Assembly (NCBI RefSeq): GCF_000739655.1
Contig: NZ_BATR01000098.1
Location: 1 to 64,000 of the forward strand
From: Verrucomicrobium sp. BvORR106
GTDB lineage: Bacteria; Verrucomicrobiota; Verrucomicrobiia; Verrucomicrobiales; Verrucomicrobiaceae
DNA: 64,000 nucleotides
Reading direction: 5' to 3'
The notes under the pieces are model-generated. The model did not search any database, was not told the origin of the DNA, and saw nothing but the letters and a program-made list of their open reading frames with translations. Both the position numbers and the translations under genes were made by a program. Below, piece after piece: positions 18,986 to 28,716 of the stretch. Every line of letters starts with the position of its first letter. Position 1 is the first letter of the stretch.

Positions 18986-20164
18986 ATGCGATTTGCCCCA
19001 CTTTTTCCCCTCTTGTTGGTCGTCATCTCTTTGTCGTCTCGCCTGAGCAACGCTGCCGATCCACACTCGTCGGATCATGGCTGGCAAAAGCAGGGGCTGA
19101 TGTTCAAGATGGAGCCCGGGGTGCTGGTGCAGAACTTTACCAGCCCGGCGGAACCTCTGCAAGATGGGCGTTGGCGCATCTGGTGCAGCCTTTCAGGAGC
19201 GCAGCGGAACAAGAATCTAGCTTTCGCGGAAGGGCGGCCCGGTGGCGACTGGAAGGTGACGGAGGCGGTGCTCTCGCCTGGTGCTCCGGATCTCAGTGCT
19301 CCCTTTGCCATTGGTGGCGTGCCGGAGGGGTGGCATCTGGTTCAGGGGGTGCATGTAAAGCTCCCTCAGGGAGGGGAACGTCTTTACTTCTGGGCCCATG
19401 GCGAAGGGGTGGTGCGATACGTAGCAGCGGACCGCATGAGTGACGCCGGGGATCATTACCGGATCGTCAATGCAGGGGCACCCTGCCTCTATCACCCTGC
19501 TGATCGGGCGGTGGGTGGCCCGGCCGCTCTTGAGGCGGAGTTGCTGAGGTGGGCCAAAAAGGTGGCCGCTCCATTGGAGGGGGAGGCCCTCGCTTCTGGG
19601 AAGCTGATCTCAAACGACGCCACCAATGTCTATGTCCTGCCTGACGGCACTTTTGAGATGTACACGGTTGGGCTGGTTCAAATCCCGAAAGAGGATCCCC
19701 GATTCCAACCCCAGGACAACATTCCCGGCTTGCTGCGGGTTATTGACCGCTTGACCAGCAAGGATGGTCTGAAATGGGGCAATCGGCAGCGGGTGATCGA
19801 GCCTGACGAGAAAGATCCGGTCGATCAGCAGTTTTACTTCCTCTCCGTCACTCACACGGATGCTGGGCGGGTGGGGGTACTGGGCCATTATCGACTGGGA
19901 GCACAGACGATCGATCTGGAGCGATGCTCTTCCGCGGACGGTATCAGGTGGGAGCGAATGGCCCGTGAACCCTGGATCTCACGGGGTGGGGAGGGGAGTT
20001 TGGATGGTTACCTCCTTCATGCGCCCCATGCGATGGTGCGGCGTGAGGGGAAGTGGTGGCTCTTTTACACCGGTGGGAATTTTAGCCACAACCGTAAGCT
20101 CTCCTATGGGCCAGAACATCGGGGCATCTTCCTGGCGACTCGCCCAGATTTGGCTGAGCCCTAA
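18986..20164 (+). CDS. Secreted protein with glycosidase-like beta-propeller pattern
   Basis: A hypothetical exported protein of 392 residues starting with a clear signal peptide (MRFAPLFPLLLVVISLSSRLSNA). The mature part has repeating short beta segments ending in phrases such as GRWRIWCSLSG, ERLYFWAHGEG and GKWWLFYTGGN. This is the pattern of five-bladed propeller families such as GH32/GH43/GH130. No catalytic triad could be assigned by eye, so enzyme activity is uncertain. It ends 20 nt from the stop of a convergent gene. Confidence 0.7.
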   Translation: MRFAPLFPLLLVVISLSSRLSNAADPHSSDHGWQKQGLMFKMEPGVLVQNFTSPAEPLQDGRWRIWCSLSGAQRNKNLAFAEGRPGGDWKVTEAVLSPGAPDLSAPFAIGGVPEGWHLVQGVHVKLPQGGERLYFWAHGEGVVRYVAADRMSDAGDHYRIVNAGAPCLYHPADRAVGGPAALEAELLRWAKKVAAPLEGEALASGKLISNDATNVYVLPDGTFEMYTVGLVQIPKEDPRFQPQDNIPGLLRVIDRLTSKDGLKWGNRQRVIEPDEKDPVDQQFYFLSVTHTDAGRVGVLGHYRLGAQTIDLERCSSADGIRWERMAREPWISRGGEGSLDGYLLHAPHAMVRREGKWWLFYTGGNFSHNRKLSYGPEHRGIFLATRPDLAEP

Positions 20165-20184
20165 TCAGCAACGGCGGGATGCGG

Positions 20185-21609
20185 TTATGGTCCCGACTCC
20201 GGAGAGGGGGCGGATTGAATCAGGTGCCCCTTTTTGAAGTTCATCCTTCCCGCCTCTGTTTTATCCGGGTGATAATCGATCATTGGACCGTCGTAGGCGT
20301 GATCTTTGAGGGTTGCCGTCCGGTGCGGATCGCTTTCAGGGGTGATCCATCGGTAGGTCCAGGCTCCCTTTCCTAAATAGATGAGCTCCGCTTTGTTCCC
20401 GGGTCGGATGAGTTGCTCGTAGGTGCCCAGGGCGAGTTTCCCGGAGAGTATTTTGCTGTTCGCCGCTCCCAGCCGGGAGATTCGTGCGATCTCCCTCCGG
20501 TCCTTGAAGAACAAGGTTATCGGGAGGGCGAAGTTGCTCAGGCTGACATAGGTGAGGCCGGCTGCGCGGGGGCGGGAGTCTACGAAGTTGAATGCACTCG
20601 TCTCGACCCAGAGAATGGCTTTGGCAGGGTCAGCTTCAGCGTACACAAAAGCGAAACGGTCGTACCAAGCCCGGGTCAGTCGCCGCTCCTCAGGGGGCCA
20701 GTGAGCATTGATGAGGGATCGCTCGCGGGCAGAGACTGAAAGATCAGGTTCACCATAAGCTTTCTGAATCGCCAGTAGAGAAGGGTGGGTGGGGCTCACG
20801 GGTACCTGAGGGGGTGGAGCGGGCTGGGGCTGGTCGCCGGTCATCAGGCGATCCCGCAGCGTTGCGGTGAGAGCTCTGATTCGATCCTCGGCATATGGTC
20901 GGTCGAAAAATTGGGGGTCGAGCAGGATTTGTCCTCCACGGGTGCGGAGGACGGCCGCGTCTTCCGCTGCGCTGGCTGGACGGAGTCGCAGGGTGGACTC
21001 AATGGTGGAAGGATTCCAGGGTGTCGCCTCGTTGTCTCGCTGCCAGCGGGTGAAGTGAATCACTGCCCGAAGGAGAGCGGGTGAGTCGTCGGCCTGGTTT
21101 TTGACGAACCAAATGAGGTGTTCCTCCCCGGGCGTAAACCGTTTGTAGCGAATGGATTGGAGAAAGAGGGAGTGTCCCGCAGGAGTGGTGGGGGAGATGT
21201 AGGCGCGGTCGCCGGCAAAATAGCCCTCGTCGTTGTCCTTCTCCTCCTGGCCCGCCTGGTCTGCCACTCGAATGCAACCAAATTGGCACCAGGAATCGGG
21301 AAGGCTTAGAGCCCAAACCAGGTCAAGGTAAGGGGTTCTGGGTGCCCGGAATCTCACCGCTGACCCCAGTCGTCCGTCGGGTAAGACAAACGCGGCGTTG
21401 CGAAGATTGGCCTCGAATTGACGAGGGGGATCCGAGCCTTCCGTCACTGAAACCTCCGGGAACTCCTTCGCCCGGGCTTGGAAAAGTTCGGGAAACAGCT
21501 TCCACGGCGCGGAGGCCTTGGCCCCCTCTTCCTGAGATCCCGAAAGGGTGGGGGAGAGCGTGAGGCATGAGAGCAAAAGGATGCCCGGATATTGCGAAAA
21601 CCTGCTCAT
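20185..21609 (-). CDS. Exported protein of unknown function
   Basis: A 474-residue protein with a probable signal peptide (MSRFSQYPGILLLSCLTLSPTL). No known domain is recognised. The sequence alternates beta-type segments with a Pro/Gln-rich linker near residue 265 (QPQPAPPPQVPVSP), which may divide two domains. The C-terminal part includes WVETSAFNFVDSRPRAAGLTYVSLSNF and LGKGAWTYRWITP. It is transcribed away from the respiratory operon, so the 21610-21847 gap holds divergent promoters. Confidence 0.7.
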   Translation of the reverse strand: MSRFSQYPGILLLSCLTLSPTLSGSQEEGAKASAPWKLFPELFQARAKEFPEVSVTEGSDPPRQFEANLRNAAFVLPDGRLGSAVRFRAPRTPYLDLVWALSLPDSWCQFGCIRVADQAGQEEKDNDEGYFAGDRAYISPTTPAGHSLFLQSIRYKRFTPGEEHLIWFVKNQADDSPALLRAVIHFTRWQRDNEATPWNPSTIESTLRLRPASAAEDAAVLRTRGGQILLDPQFFDRPYAEDRIRALTATLRDRLMTGDQPQPAPPPQVPVSPTHPSLLAIQKAYGEPDLSVSARERSLINAHWPPEERRLTRAWYDRFAFVYAEADPAKAILWVETSAFNFVDSRPRAAGLTYVSLSNFALPITLFFKDRREIARISRLGAANSKILSGKLALGTYEQLIRPGNKAELIYLGKGAWTYRWITPESDPHRTATLKDHAYDGPMIDYHPDKTEAGRMNFKKGHLIQSAPSPESGP

Positions 21610-21775
21610 GGCGGCCGATGGCTGGCCGCCTCATCCTACAGAGCCAGAAGGAGATTGAGAAGCAACTTCTCCAAGGGATCTCCCTCCGGCATAAAAGCTG
21701 CGCCATGGGCCGCCACAGGCTGTTCGCAGGGACATCAGGGGCTGCCAAAAAGTTCAAAATTCTTCATTTCCATTC

Positions 21776-21803
21776 TTGCAAACAACTGCCAGCATCCTAC
21801 AAT
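21776..21803 (+). promoter_or_regulatory. Probable sigma70 promoter of the respiratory operon
   Basis: TTGCAA (4/6 match to the -35 consensus) and TACAAT (5/6 match to the -10 consensus) separated by 16 nt. The predicted start site would be near 21810, about 38 nt before the actA ATG and at the edge of the palindrome next downstream. Confidence 0.55.
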
Positions 21804-21810
21804 GAATCCC

Positions 21811-21830
21811 CTTGTGAAATTTTTCACAAG
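21811..21830. promoter_or_regulatory. Rex-type operator palindrome upstream of actA
   Basis: The 18-mer TTGTGAAATTTTTCACAA fits the known Rex site consensus (TTGTGAA-N4-TTCACAA) with no mismatch, and one more base pair extends each arm. It sits 17 nt before the actA start, over or just past the predicted transcription start, where a repressor would block transcription. Rex senses the NADH/NAD+ ratio and commonly controls respiratory genes. The site is seen directly; binding by Rex is inferred. Confidence 0.7.
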
Positions 21831-21847
21831 CGCAGACTCTGAACCTT

Positions 21848-22663
21848 ATGGGCAATTTTTTTCCTCGCTGGACCAACTGGGTGCCGTTGAAGATTGCGGT
21901 GTGCCTTGGATTTGTACTGGTGGGCGTGGCCGTTGGTGCCTCCTACTATTTCACTCCCAAGTACACCCGGGTAGGCTATGAGCCGACGCAACCCGTGGCA
22001 TTTTCTCACAAACAGCACGTGGGGGAGCTCGGGCTCGACTGTCGCTACTGTCACTCCTACGTGGAGCAGTCCAGCCACTCGAACGTGCCCACCAACCAGA
22101 CCTGCTACAACTGTCACGGTCCGGACAAGGGGCAGGTGAAGAAGGACAGCCCGAAGCTGGCCAAGGTTCGTGAAGCCAACATCACCGGCCAGCCCATCGA
22201 GTGGGTCAAGGTGCACAAGGCCCCTGACTACGTTTACTTCAACCACAGCGTGCACGTGAACCGCGGCGTTTCCTGCGTCAGCTGCCACGGCAAGATCAAT
22301 GAGATGGAAGTGGTGAAGCACGCTGAGCCGCAGAGCATGGGCTGGTGCCTTGACTGCCACCGTGAGCCGGAGAAGAACCTCCGCCCCCTCGACCAGATCA
22401 CCAATCTCAACTACAAGCCCGAGCAGCTCAACCGTGATGCCTTCTATCAGGGTCTCGCTGACAAGGGTGCCAAGTTCGAAGACCTCGGCAAGACGGTCCT
22501 CAACGGCAAACCGGCGGAGAAGCTCCCCGCCGACCTGAACGCTCTCGTGGCCCTCGCCACGGATACCTACGGCCCAACGGTCACGCAGCAGGAGGTCGGC
22601 AGCCAGCTCAAGCACAACTGGCGCATCCATGCTCCCGAGGATTGCACCACCTGTCACCGCTAA
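21848..22663 (+). CDS. actA: Alternative complex III subunit A, pentaheme cytochrome c
   Basis: Periplasmic electron-transfer subunit of ACIII, the quinol:cytochrome c oxidoreductase that replaces the bc1 complex. The 271 residues carry one N-terminal membrane anchor (about 14-35) and five CxxCH heme sites (Cys65, 86, 143, 167 and 266 as first Cys), the number known for ActA. His residues such as those in FSHKQHVG and FNHSVHV are likely distal ligands. It is the first gene of the operon and lies behind the promoter and palindrome. Confidence 0.95.
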   Translation: MGNFFPRWTNWVPLKIAVCLGFVLVGVAVGASYYFTPKYTRVGYEPTQPVAFSHKQHVGELGLDCRYCHSYVEQSSHSNVPTNQTCYNCHGPDKGQVKKDSPKLAKVREANITGQPIEWVKVHKAPDYVYFNHSVHVNRGVSCVSCHGKINEMEVVKHAEPQSMGWCLDCHREPEKNLRPLDQITNLNYKPEQLNRDAFYQGLADKGAKFEDLGKTVLNGKPAEKLPADLNALVALATDTYGPTVTQQEVGSQLKHNWRIHAPEDCTTCHR

Positions 22664-22684
22664 CCTTTCGCGCCAAGTCCACGC

Positions 22685-25600
22685 ATGAAACGCATCTGGC
22701 AACATCCTGAAGTCAAGTCTGAGCGTCGCTACTGGCGCAGTCTTGGTGAGTTCTCCGGCACGCCGGAGTTCACCGAGAAACTGGGCCGCGAGTTTGATCC
22801 TTCGATCAGCCTTGAGTCGCCTGAAGAGCGCGAGAACTCGCGTCGTGATTTCATGAAGATCATGGGCGGCATCGCCGCCGTGGCCGGTTTGGCAAGCTGC
22901 CGCCGTCCCCAGCAGAAGATCCTTCCTTTCACCAAGCACGTGGAATGGATCGTGCCGGGCAAGTCGCTGCTTTACGCGACCGTGATGCCCCGCCCGTACG
23001 GCTCGACCCCGGTGGTGGCCGTGACCCACGAAGGTCGCCCGACTCACCTTCAAGGCAACCCGCTGCATCCGACCAACGGTGGTCTGGATATCTTCGCCCA
23101 GGCTTCCGTGCTGGACCTCTACAGTGAGTCCCGCGTCAAGAAAGTCGTCGGCAAAGGTGCTCCGACCTCCTGGAGCAAGTTCGAGCGAGAACTGCGCGGA
23201 TGGTGGGAACACAGCTGGTCCAAGAATGGCGGCGAAGGTCTCGCCCTCCTCCTGAGCCCCAGCACCTCGCCCACTCGCGGCAGCCTCCTGGCGGACTTCG
23301 CCAAGACCTATCCCAAGGCTGCTGTTTACAGCTACGCTCCTGTCAGCCGGACCAACGAGCTCAATGCCGTGAAGGCCCTCTTCGGTGAAGGCGTGTCCCT
23401 GCTTCCGAACTACGCGGCGGCAAAGATTGTCTTCTCCTTGGACGCAGACTTCCTGGGCGTGGACTCCACCACGGAGTTCCACACCAAGTCCTTCATGAAG
23501 AACCGTGGTCCTGAGAAGGGCACGGACGGCATGAGCCGTCTTTATGTGATGGAGAACCGCTACACCCTCACGGGTGGCATTTCTGACCATCGCAAGCCGA
23601 CCGCGGCCAGCCTCATTCCTGCCGCGGCTGCCGTGCTGGCGCAGGAAGTGGCCAAGTTCACCAAGGACAGTGCTCTGCAACAGGCTGCCGCTCCGTTGGC
23701 GCAAGGCCTGAGCGACAACCACAAGCAGTGGATCGCGGTTGCGGCCGAAGATCTTTTCGCGAACCTCGGCAAATCGATCGTGGTTGCCGGTTCCGGTCAG
23801 AGCGAAGCGGTGCACGCCCTCGTGCTCGCGATCAATGACTCTCTCAAGGCATTTGGTTCGGTGATCGACACTGTGACCGTCCCGGTGGACAAGTCCGGCA
23901 GCATCGAGCAGCTCACCACTGACCTCACGGCCAAGAAGGTGAAGCAGCTCTTCATTCTTGCCGACACCGATCCGGTCTATGACGCCGTCGGTTTCGCTGA
24001 AGCCGCCAAGGCCAGCGAGGCGAAGATCGCGACTCTGGCTCTCCGGGCCAACCACACGGCGAAGCACTCCCATTGGATTCTCCCTGCCGCCCACTACCTG
24101 GAAGCATGGGATGACGTTCGCTCTGCCGAGGGCGTGTATTCCGTGGTGCAGCCGATGATTCAGCCACTCTTTGACGGTGCCTCCGTCAACGACATCCTGC
24201 TCGCACTCTTGGGTCGTAAGCACCCGGGCCCCGCCCGCGCGAAAGCGGTGGAGCCTTCGAAAGATCCCGCTGCTCCCGTGCCCGCTCCGGTCTTTGAAGT
24301 GGACCCCGCCTACGTGGCCGTGAAGGAAAGCTTCACAAAGACTGCAGGTGCTTGGGATGAAGAGAAGTGGAATCATGCATTGCGTGACGGATTCCTTCCG
24401 AAGACATTTTATCCGAAGGCGAAGGTTTCCCTGAACCGCGGTGCAGTGGCAGGTCTGGTGGCGAAGGCTCCCAAGCTCTCCGCTCCGACTGAGCAGGCTC
24501 TGGAAATCGTCCTGGCCCCTGATGCCAGCGTCTATGACGGTCGCTACATCGACAACGCCTGGTTGCAGGAAGCTCCGGATCCAATCACGAAGCTGACGTG
24601 GGACAACGCCGCTTGGTTGAGCCCGCGCACCTTCAAGCGCCTTGGCCTCAAGACCGAAGGTGACTTCATCGAAGTCAAGGTAGGGGACAAGACCCTCAAG
24701 ATCGCCGCGATCGCCTGCCCGGGCCATGCGCATGATTCCGTGACCATCCCGCTTGGCTACGGCCAAAAGGTGACCACCTACGTGGGCAAGGGAACTGGCT
24801 TCAACGCCTACCCGCTGCGCTCCGCCAACACTGACTACATCATCAGTGGCGCTGCGGTCGCCAAGGTGGAGGGCAACTACGAGCTCGCCATCACGCAGGA
24901 GACTTACACGATGGAAGCCCGCTCGCAGGTGCGCGAAGCGACGCTCGAGACCTTCCAGAAGGACGAGCATTTCGCCTCCCACCAGGGCATGGATTCTCAC
25001 ATCCCGCCGGAGATGAGCATCTACAAGGGACGTATCGGCGTGAAGTCCGAGGAGAACCCTAACGGCTTCGACTACGAGAACATCCCGCAGTGGGGGATGG
25101 TGATCGACCTCTCCAAGTGCCTTGGCTGCTCCGCATGTATCGTGGCCTGCCAGAGTGAAAACAACATTCCCGTCGTGGGCAAGGACCAGGTTCGCAAGGG
25201 CCGCGTCATGCAGTGGATCCGCATGGACCGCTACTTCGCCACCCCGGACAATGTGGACACCGACCCGACTCTGGAAGACTTGGACAACCCGGAAATGGTG
25301 AGCCAGCCGGTGTCCTGCCAGCAGTGCGAATCCGCTCCGTGTGAGACGGTCTGTCCCGTGAACGCCACCGTTCACACTGAAGACGGCCTCAACGCCATGG
25401 CGTACAACCGCTGCATCGGTACCCGCTACTGCGCCAACAACTGTCCGTACACCGCCCGTCGCTTCAACTTCTTCGATTACAACAAGCGCAACCCGCTGAT
25501 CGAAACCAAGGTGTTGGGTCTTAAGACGAACAACATCTACGCTGGCCCGCTCGGTGAGAAGAAGCCCCAGGAAATGGAGCAGCTTCAGAAGAACCCGAAC

Positions 25601-25984
25601 GTCACCGTTCGTATGCGTGGTGTGATCGAGAAGTGCACGTACTGCGTGCAGCGTCTCGAAGAGGCCAAGATCAACCAGCGCCGCATTGCCCGCGATGACT
25701 CGAGCAAGCTGATGGTGAAGAGCGAGAGCCTCAAGGTGGCCTGCCAGGCCTCCTGTGCCGCCGACGCCATCGTCTTCGGCAACTTGGCCGACAAAGACGG
25801 TCCGGTGGCGAAGATGAAAGAACATCCGCGCAACTACCAGGTGCTCAAGTACCTCGGCACCCGCCCGCGCACCAGCTACCTGGCTAGGATTCGCAATGTG
25901 AATCCCCAGATGGCGAAGTTGGAGCTCGAAAAAGACCGCACGGTGCCGACGGGTACCTCCAGCAGCATGGAACGCTCATTCTAA
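22685..25984 (+). CDS. actB: Alternative complex III subunit B, molybdopterin-oxidoreductase-like iron-sulfur protein
   Basis: A 1099-residue fusion, as expected for ActB. A twin-arginine signal lies at residues 53-66 (SRRDFMKIMGG), so export in folded form is likely. The first 750 residues resemble the large molybdopterin oxidoreductase subunit, which in ACIII holds no cofactor. The C-terminal part is a ferredoxin-like domain with clusters starting at Cys812 (CLGCSACIVAC), Cys878 (CQQCESAPCETVCP), the CIGTRYCANNCP set and Cys984 (CTYCVQR). These fit three 4Fe-4S clusters and one 3Fe-4S. It lies between actA and actC. Confidence 0.95.
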   Translation: MKRIWQHPEVKSERRYWRSLGEFSGTPEFTEKLGREFDPSISLESPEERENSRRDFMKIMGGIAAVAGLASCRRPQQKILPFTKHVEWIVPGKSLLYATVMPRPYGSTPVVAVTHEGRPTHLQGNPLHPTNGGLDIFAQASVLDLYSESRVKKVVGKGAPTSWSKFERELRGWWEHSWSKNGGEGLALLLSPSTSPTRGSLLADFAKTYPKAAVYSYAPVSRTNELNAVKALFGEGVSLLPNYAAAKIVFSLDADFLGVDSTTEFHTKSFMKNRGPEKGTDGMSRLYVMENRYTLTGGISDHRKPTAASLIPAAAAVLAQEVAKFTKDSALQQAAAPLAQGLSDNHKQWIAVAAEDLFANLGKSIVVAGSGQSEAVHALVLAINDSLKAFGSVIDTVTVPVDKSGSIEQLTTDLTAKKVKQLFILADTDPVYDAVGFAEAAKASEAKIATLALRANHTAKHSHWILPAAHYLEAWDDVRSAEGVYSVVQPMIQPLFDGASVNDILLALLGRKHPGPARAKAVEPSKDPAAPVPAPVFEVDPAYVAVKESFTKTAGAWDEEKWNHALRDGFLPKTFYPKAKVSLNRGAVAGLVAKAPKLSAPTEQALEIVLAPDASVYDGRYIDNAWLQEAPDPITKLTWDNAAWLSPRTFKRLGLKTEGDFIEVKVGDKTLKIAAIACPGHAHDSVTIPLGYGQKVTTYVGKGTGFNAYPLRSANTDYIISGAAVAKVEGNYELAITQETYTMEARSQVREATLETFQKDEHFASHQGMDSHIPPEMSIYKGRIGVKSEENPNGFDYENIPQWGMVIDLSKCLGCSACIVACQSENNIPVVGKDQVRKGRVMQWIRMDRYFATPDNVDTDPTLEDLDNPEMVSQPVSCQQCESAPCETVCPVNATVHTEDGLNAMAYNRCIGTRYCANNCPYTARRFNFFDYNKRNPLIETKVLGLKTNNIYAGPLGEKKPQEMEQLQKNPNVTVRMRGVIEKCTYCVQRLEEAKINQRRIARDDSSKLMVKSESLKVACQASCAADAIVFGNLADKDGPVAKMKEHPRNYQVLKYLGTRPRTSYLARIRNVNPQMAKLELEKDRTVPTGTSSSMERSF

Positions 25985-25990
25985 TTTGTC

Positions 25991-27451
25991 ATGGCCCAGC
26001 AAACGGCGACCGCCTCCCACTCATCCTCAAACCAGCCGCGCATCCTTGATCGCGAACCGCTGGTCCTGAACAACCGCAGCTACAGCTGGATCACGAACCG
26101 CATCTGCGGCATCGTGGAAAACCGGCAGCCCAAGCTGTGGTGGATCCTCTTTATCCCGTCGGTGATCCTGACGGGCATCATGGCCTTCTGCTTTGTGTAC
26201 CTCATCTCCACCGGGGTGGGTGTCTGGGGCCAGAAACAGCCGGTTGCCTGGGCGTGGGACATCACAAACTTCGTGTTCTGGATCGGTATCGGTCACGCCG
26301 GCACCCTCATCTCCGCCATTCTCTTCCTCACCCGGCAGAAGTGGCGTACGGCGGTGAACCGGGCGTCTGAGGCAATGACCCTCTTCGCGGTGATGTGCGC
26401 CGGTCTCTTCCCGGCATTCCACGTCGGTCGTGTCTGGATGGTGTGGTTCCTCGCACCGGTACCGAACGCGAACGCCATCTGGCAGAACTTCAAGTCACCG
26501 CTCCTCTGGGACGTGTTTGCGGTGTCCACTTACTTCACGGTGTCCGTGATGTTCTGGTTCATCGGTCTTGTTCCCGACCTTGCGACCCTTCGCGATCGCT
26601 GCAAGCCTGGCCTTCGCCGTACCCTTTACGGGATCTTCGCCCTCGGCTGGCGTGGTGGCAACCGTCAGTGGAACCACTACGAAATGGCCTACCTCCTCCT
26701 GGCGGCCCTTTCCACCCCGCTGGTTCTTTCCGTGCACTCCGTGGTGTCCTTTGACTTCGCCACCTCGGTGGTTCCTGGCTGGCACACCACCATCTTCCCG
26801 CCCTACTTCGTCGCGGGTGCTATCTTCGGCGGCTTCGCCATGGTGCTTACACTCATGATCCCGGCCCGCCGGATCTACGGTCTCTATGACCTGATCACAG
26901 AGAAGCACATCGACAACATGGCCAAGATCATCCTGCTGACCGGTACCATCGTCGGTTACGGCTACAGCATGGAGTTCTTCATGGCCTACTACTCGGGCAA
27001 CCAGTACGAACTCCAGACCTTCCAGCTCCGTGGTCTCTACGGTCCGTCCGTCTGGTACTACTACTGCATGTTCGGCTTCAACGTCTTCGTGCCGCAGCTG
27101 TTCTGGTTCAAGTGGTGCCGTAAAAACCTGTTCGTCGTCCTCTTCGTCTGCATGTGCGTGAACGCGGGCATGTGGTATGAGCGCTACGTCATCATCGTGA
27201 CAACGCTGGAGCGCCACTTCATGCCGGGCTCCTGGCGTGTGTTCGACGCCACCTGGGTCGACAACTGGACCTTCATCGGGACGTTCGGCTTCTTCATGAT
27301 GAACTTCCTACTCTTCCTGCGCTTCCTGCCGGTGATCGCTGTGGCAGAAGTGAAGGCAGTGCTCCCTGAGGCCAACCCGCATCATGACGACCATCACGAG
27401 AAGGGTGTTCACGAACTGGAGATCGAGTACGGAAAGGTCAAGGTCTCCTAA
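25991..27451 (+). CDS. actC: Alternative complex III subunit C, NrfD/PsrC-like membrane protein
   Basis: Membrane subunit of 486 residues with about ten helices, of the NrfD/PsrC family that binds quinol in ACIII. Family features include the first loop [25 protein letters not shown] and the [13 protein letters not shown] and [14 protein letters not shown]-like central helices. A His-rich C-terminal tail ([16 protein letters not shown]) faces the cytoplasm by prediction. Starts 7 nt after actB. Confidence 0.95.
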   Translation: MAQQTATASHSSSNQPRILDREPLVLNNRSYSWITNRICGIVENRQPKLWWILFIPSVILTGIMAFCFVYLISTGVGVWGQKQPVAWAWDITNFVFWIGIGHAGTLISAILFLTRQKWRTAVNRASEAMTLFAVMCAGLFPAFHVGRVWMVWFLAPVPNANAIWQNFKSPLLWDVFAVSTYFTVSVMFWFIGLVPDLATLRDRCKPGLRRTLYGIFALGWRGGNRQWNHYEMAYLLLAALSTPLVLSVHSVVSFDFATSVVPGWHTTIFPPYFVAGAIFGGFAMVLTLMIPARRIYGLYDLITEKHIDNMAKIILLTGTIVGYGYSMEFFMAYYSGNQYELQTFQLRGLYGPSVWYYYCMFGFNVFVPQLFWFKWCRKNLFVVLFVCMCVNAGMWYERYVIIVTTLERHFMPGSWRVFDATWVDNWTFIGTFGFFMMNFLLFLRFLPVIAVAEVKAVLPEANPHHDDHHEKGVHELEIEYGKVKVS

Positions 27452-27474
27452 CCCCTCGCTGGAGGAATTTTCAC

Positions 27475-28032
27475 ATGGCACGAACCACTCTCAAACGAGT
27501 CCACGGCTACCTGGCTGAATTTGACAGCGCCAGCGACGTTTATCACGCATCCGAGCAGATCCGCGACGCTGGCTTCCAGCGTTGGGACGTTCACTCGCCG
27601 TTCCCGATCCACGGATTGAACGAGGCGATGGGGCTCAAGCGTTCGATTCTTCCCTGGTTTGTCTTCTTTGGCGGCGCAGCGGGCATCACGACAGCCTTCT
27701 GCCTGGCTTACATCACCCAGGTGGGCATCTACCCCACGGTGGTGCAGTCCAAGCCGGCGAACATCTTCACGACAGCGGCTTTCTTCCCGATCATGTTCGA
27801 GCTGACGATTCTGTTCTCAGCGTTCACGACGGTGTTTGGTTGCTTCGCTCTGATGGGGCTTCCACGGCTGAACCACCCGCTCTTCGCGGCCAAGACCTTT
27901 AAGAAGTTCTCCGACGACGGGTTCTTTATCTGCATCGAGGCCCGCGATCCGAAGTTCCACCAGGCTGAAACCAGGGCCCTCCTGGAAGGGCTTGGCGGAA
28001 AGAACATCGAACTCGTTGAGGACGAACTGTAA
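27475..28032 (+). CDS. actD: Alternative complex III subunit D (DUF3341)
   Basis: A 185-residue membrane subunit with two central helices (about 62-85 and 100-125) flanked by soluble N- and C-terminal parts, as in the DUF3341 family. The start HGYLAEFDSASDVYHASEQIRDAGF is characteristic. In solved ACIII structures ActD packs against ActC and ActF near the membrane surface. This is one of the few genes here with a clear Shine-Dalgarno (GGAGG about 9 nt upstream). Confidence 0.93.
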   Translation: MARTTLKRVHGYLAEFDSASDVYHASEQIRDAGFQRWDVHSPFPIHGLNEAMGLKRSILPWFVFFGGAAGITTAFCLAYITQVGIYPTVVQSKPANIFTTAAFFPIMFELTILFSAFTTVFGCFALMGLPRLNHPLFAAKTFKKFSDDGFFICIEARDPKFHQAETRALLEGLGGKNIELVEDEL

Positions 28033-28047
28033 GCATCACGACTGTCC

Positions 28048-28698
28048 ATGAAATACTTTTTCCTCAGTTACTTTCTCGTCGTGGTGACGGTGGTGAGCTT
28101 TGCGGGCTTCCGCGGCCACAAGTTTGAAAAGCCTCCGATCCAGGTCTTCCCGGATATGGATGACCAAGCCAAAGTCAAGGCCCAGGTGAAGAGTCACTTC
28201 TTCGCGGACGGCGTGGGCATGCGTCACCCGGTCGCGGGCACTGTGCCCATGGGTTTCGAACATCCCAGCAAGCCGGCGAGTGAAGGCTACACGCCCCAGA
28301 CGATGGAGTTCACCCACGGATCCACGTATTACTACACCGGCAAGGTGGGGGATTACTACGGCGATGGCTTTCCTGAAGAGTTGAAGGTTTCCACCGAGTT
28401 TCTCAAGCGCGGCCAGGAACGTTACAACATCCAGTGCGCCATCTGCCATGGCACCTCCGGCAACGGCAAGGGTGTGTTCACCAAGTACTCCACCGTCGTT
28501 CCCGCCGACCTGACAGGCCCCGGCTTTGATGATGCCTCGAACCCGGCCTATCGGCCCGACGGCAAAATCTACGACACCATCACAAATGGCTGGAACCAGA
28601 TGGGCGGCTACGGCGCCAACATCACAGTGCAGGACCGCTGGGCGATCGTCGCCTACGTTCGCGCCCTCCAGCATGCGGCAAAAAATCCGGCCAAGTAA
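28048..28698 (+). CDS. actE: Alternative complex III subunit E, monoheme cytochrome c
   Basis: A 216-residue membrane-anchored cytochrome c with an N-terminal helix (about 3-20) and one CxxCH site (Cys130, Cys133, His134; CAICHGTSGNGKG). The late part MGGYGANITVQDRWAIVAYVRALQ is the usual cytochrome c C-terminal helix. It passes electrons from ActA to the next acceptor, here probably the cytochrome subunits further downstream. Confidence 0.93.
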   Translation: MKYFFLSYFLVVVTVVSFAGFRGHKFEKPPIQVFPDMDDQAKVKAQVKSHFFADGVGMRHPVAGTVPMGFEHPSKPASEGYTPQTMEFTHGSTYYYTGKVGDYYGDGFPEELKVSTEFLKRGQERYNIQCAICHGTSGNGKGVFTKYSTVVPADLTGPGFDDASNPAYRPDGKIYDTITNGWNQMGGYGANITVQDRWAIVAYVRALQHAAKNPAK

Positions 28699-28716
28699 TT
28701 TCCTTTCAAGCAAAGC

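Noticed and set aside
21824-25825. Very long open frame antisense to actA-actB
   Set aside because: It mirrors the codon bias of the real genes, encodes no recognisable domain and overlaps two well-supported respiratory genes.
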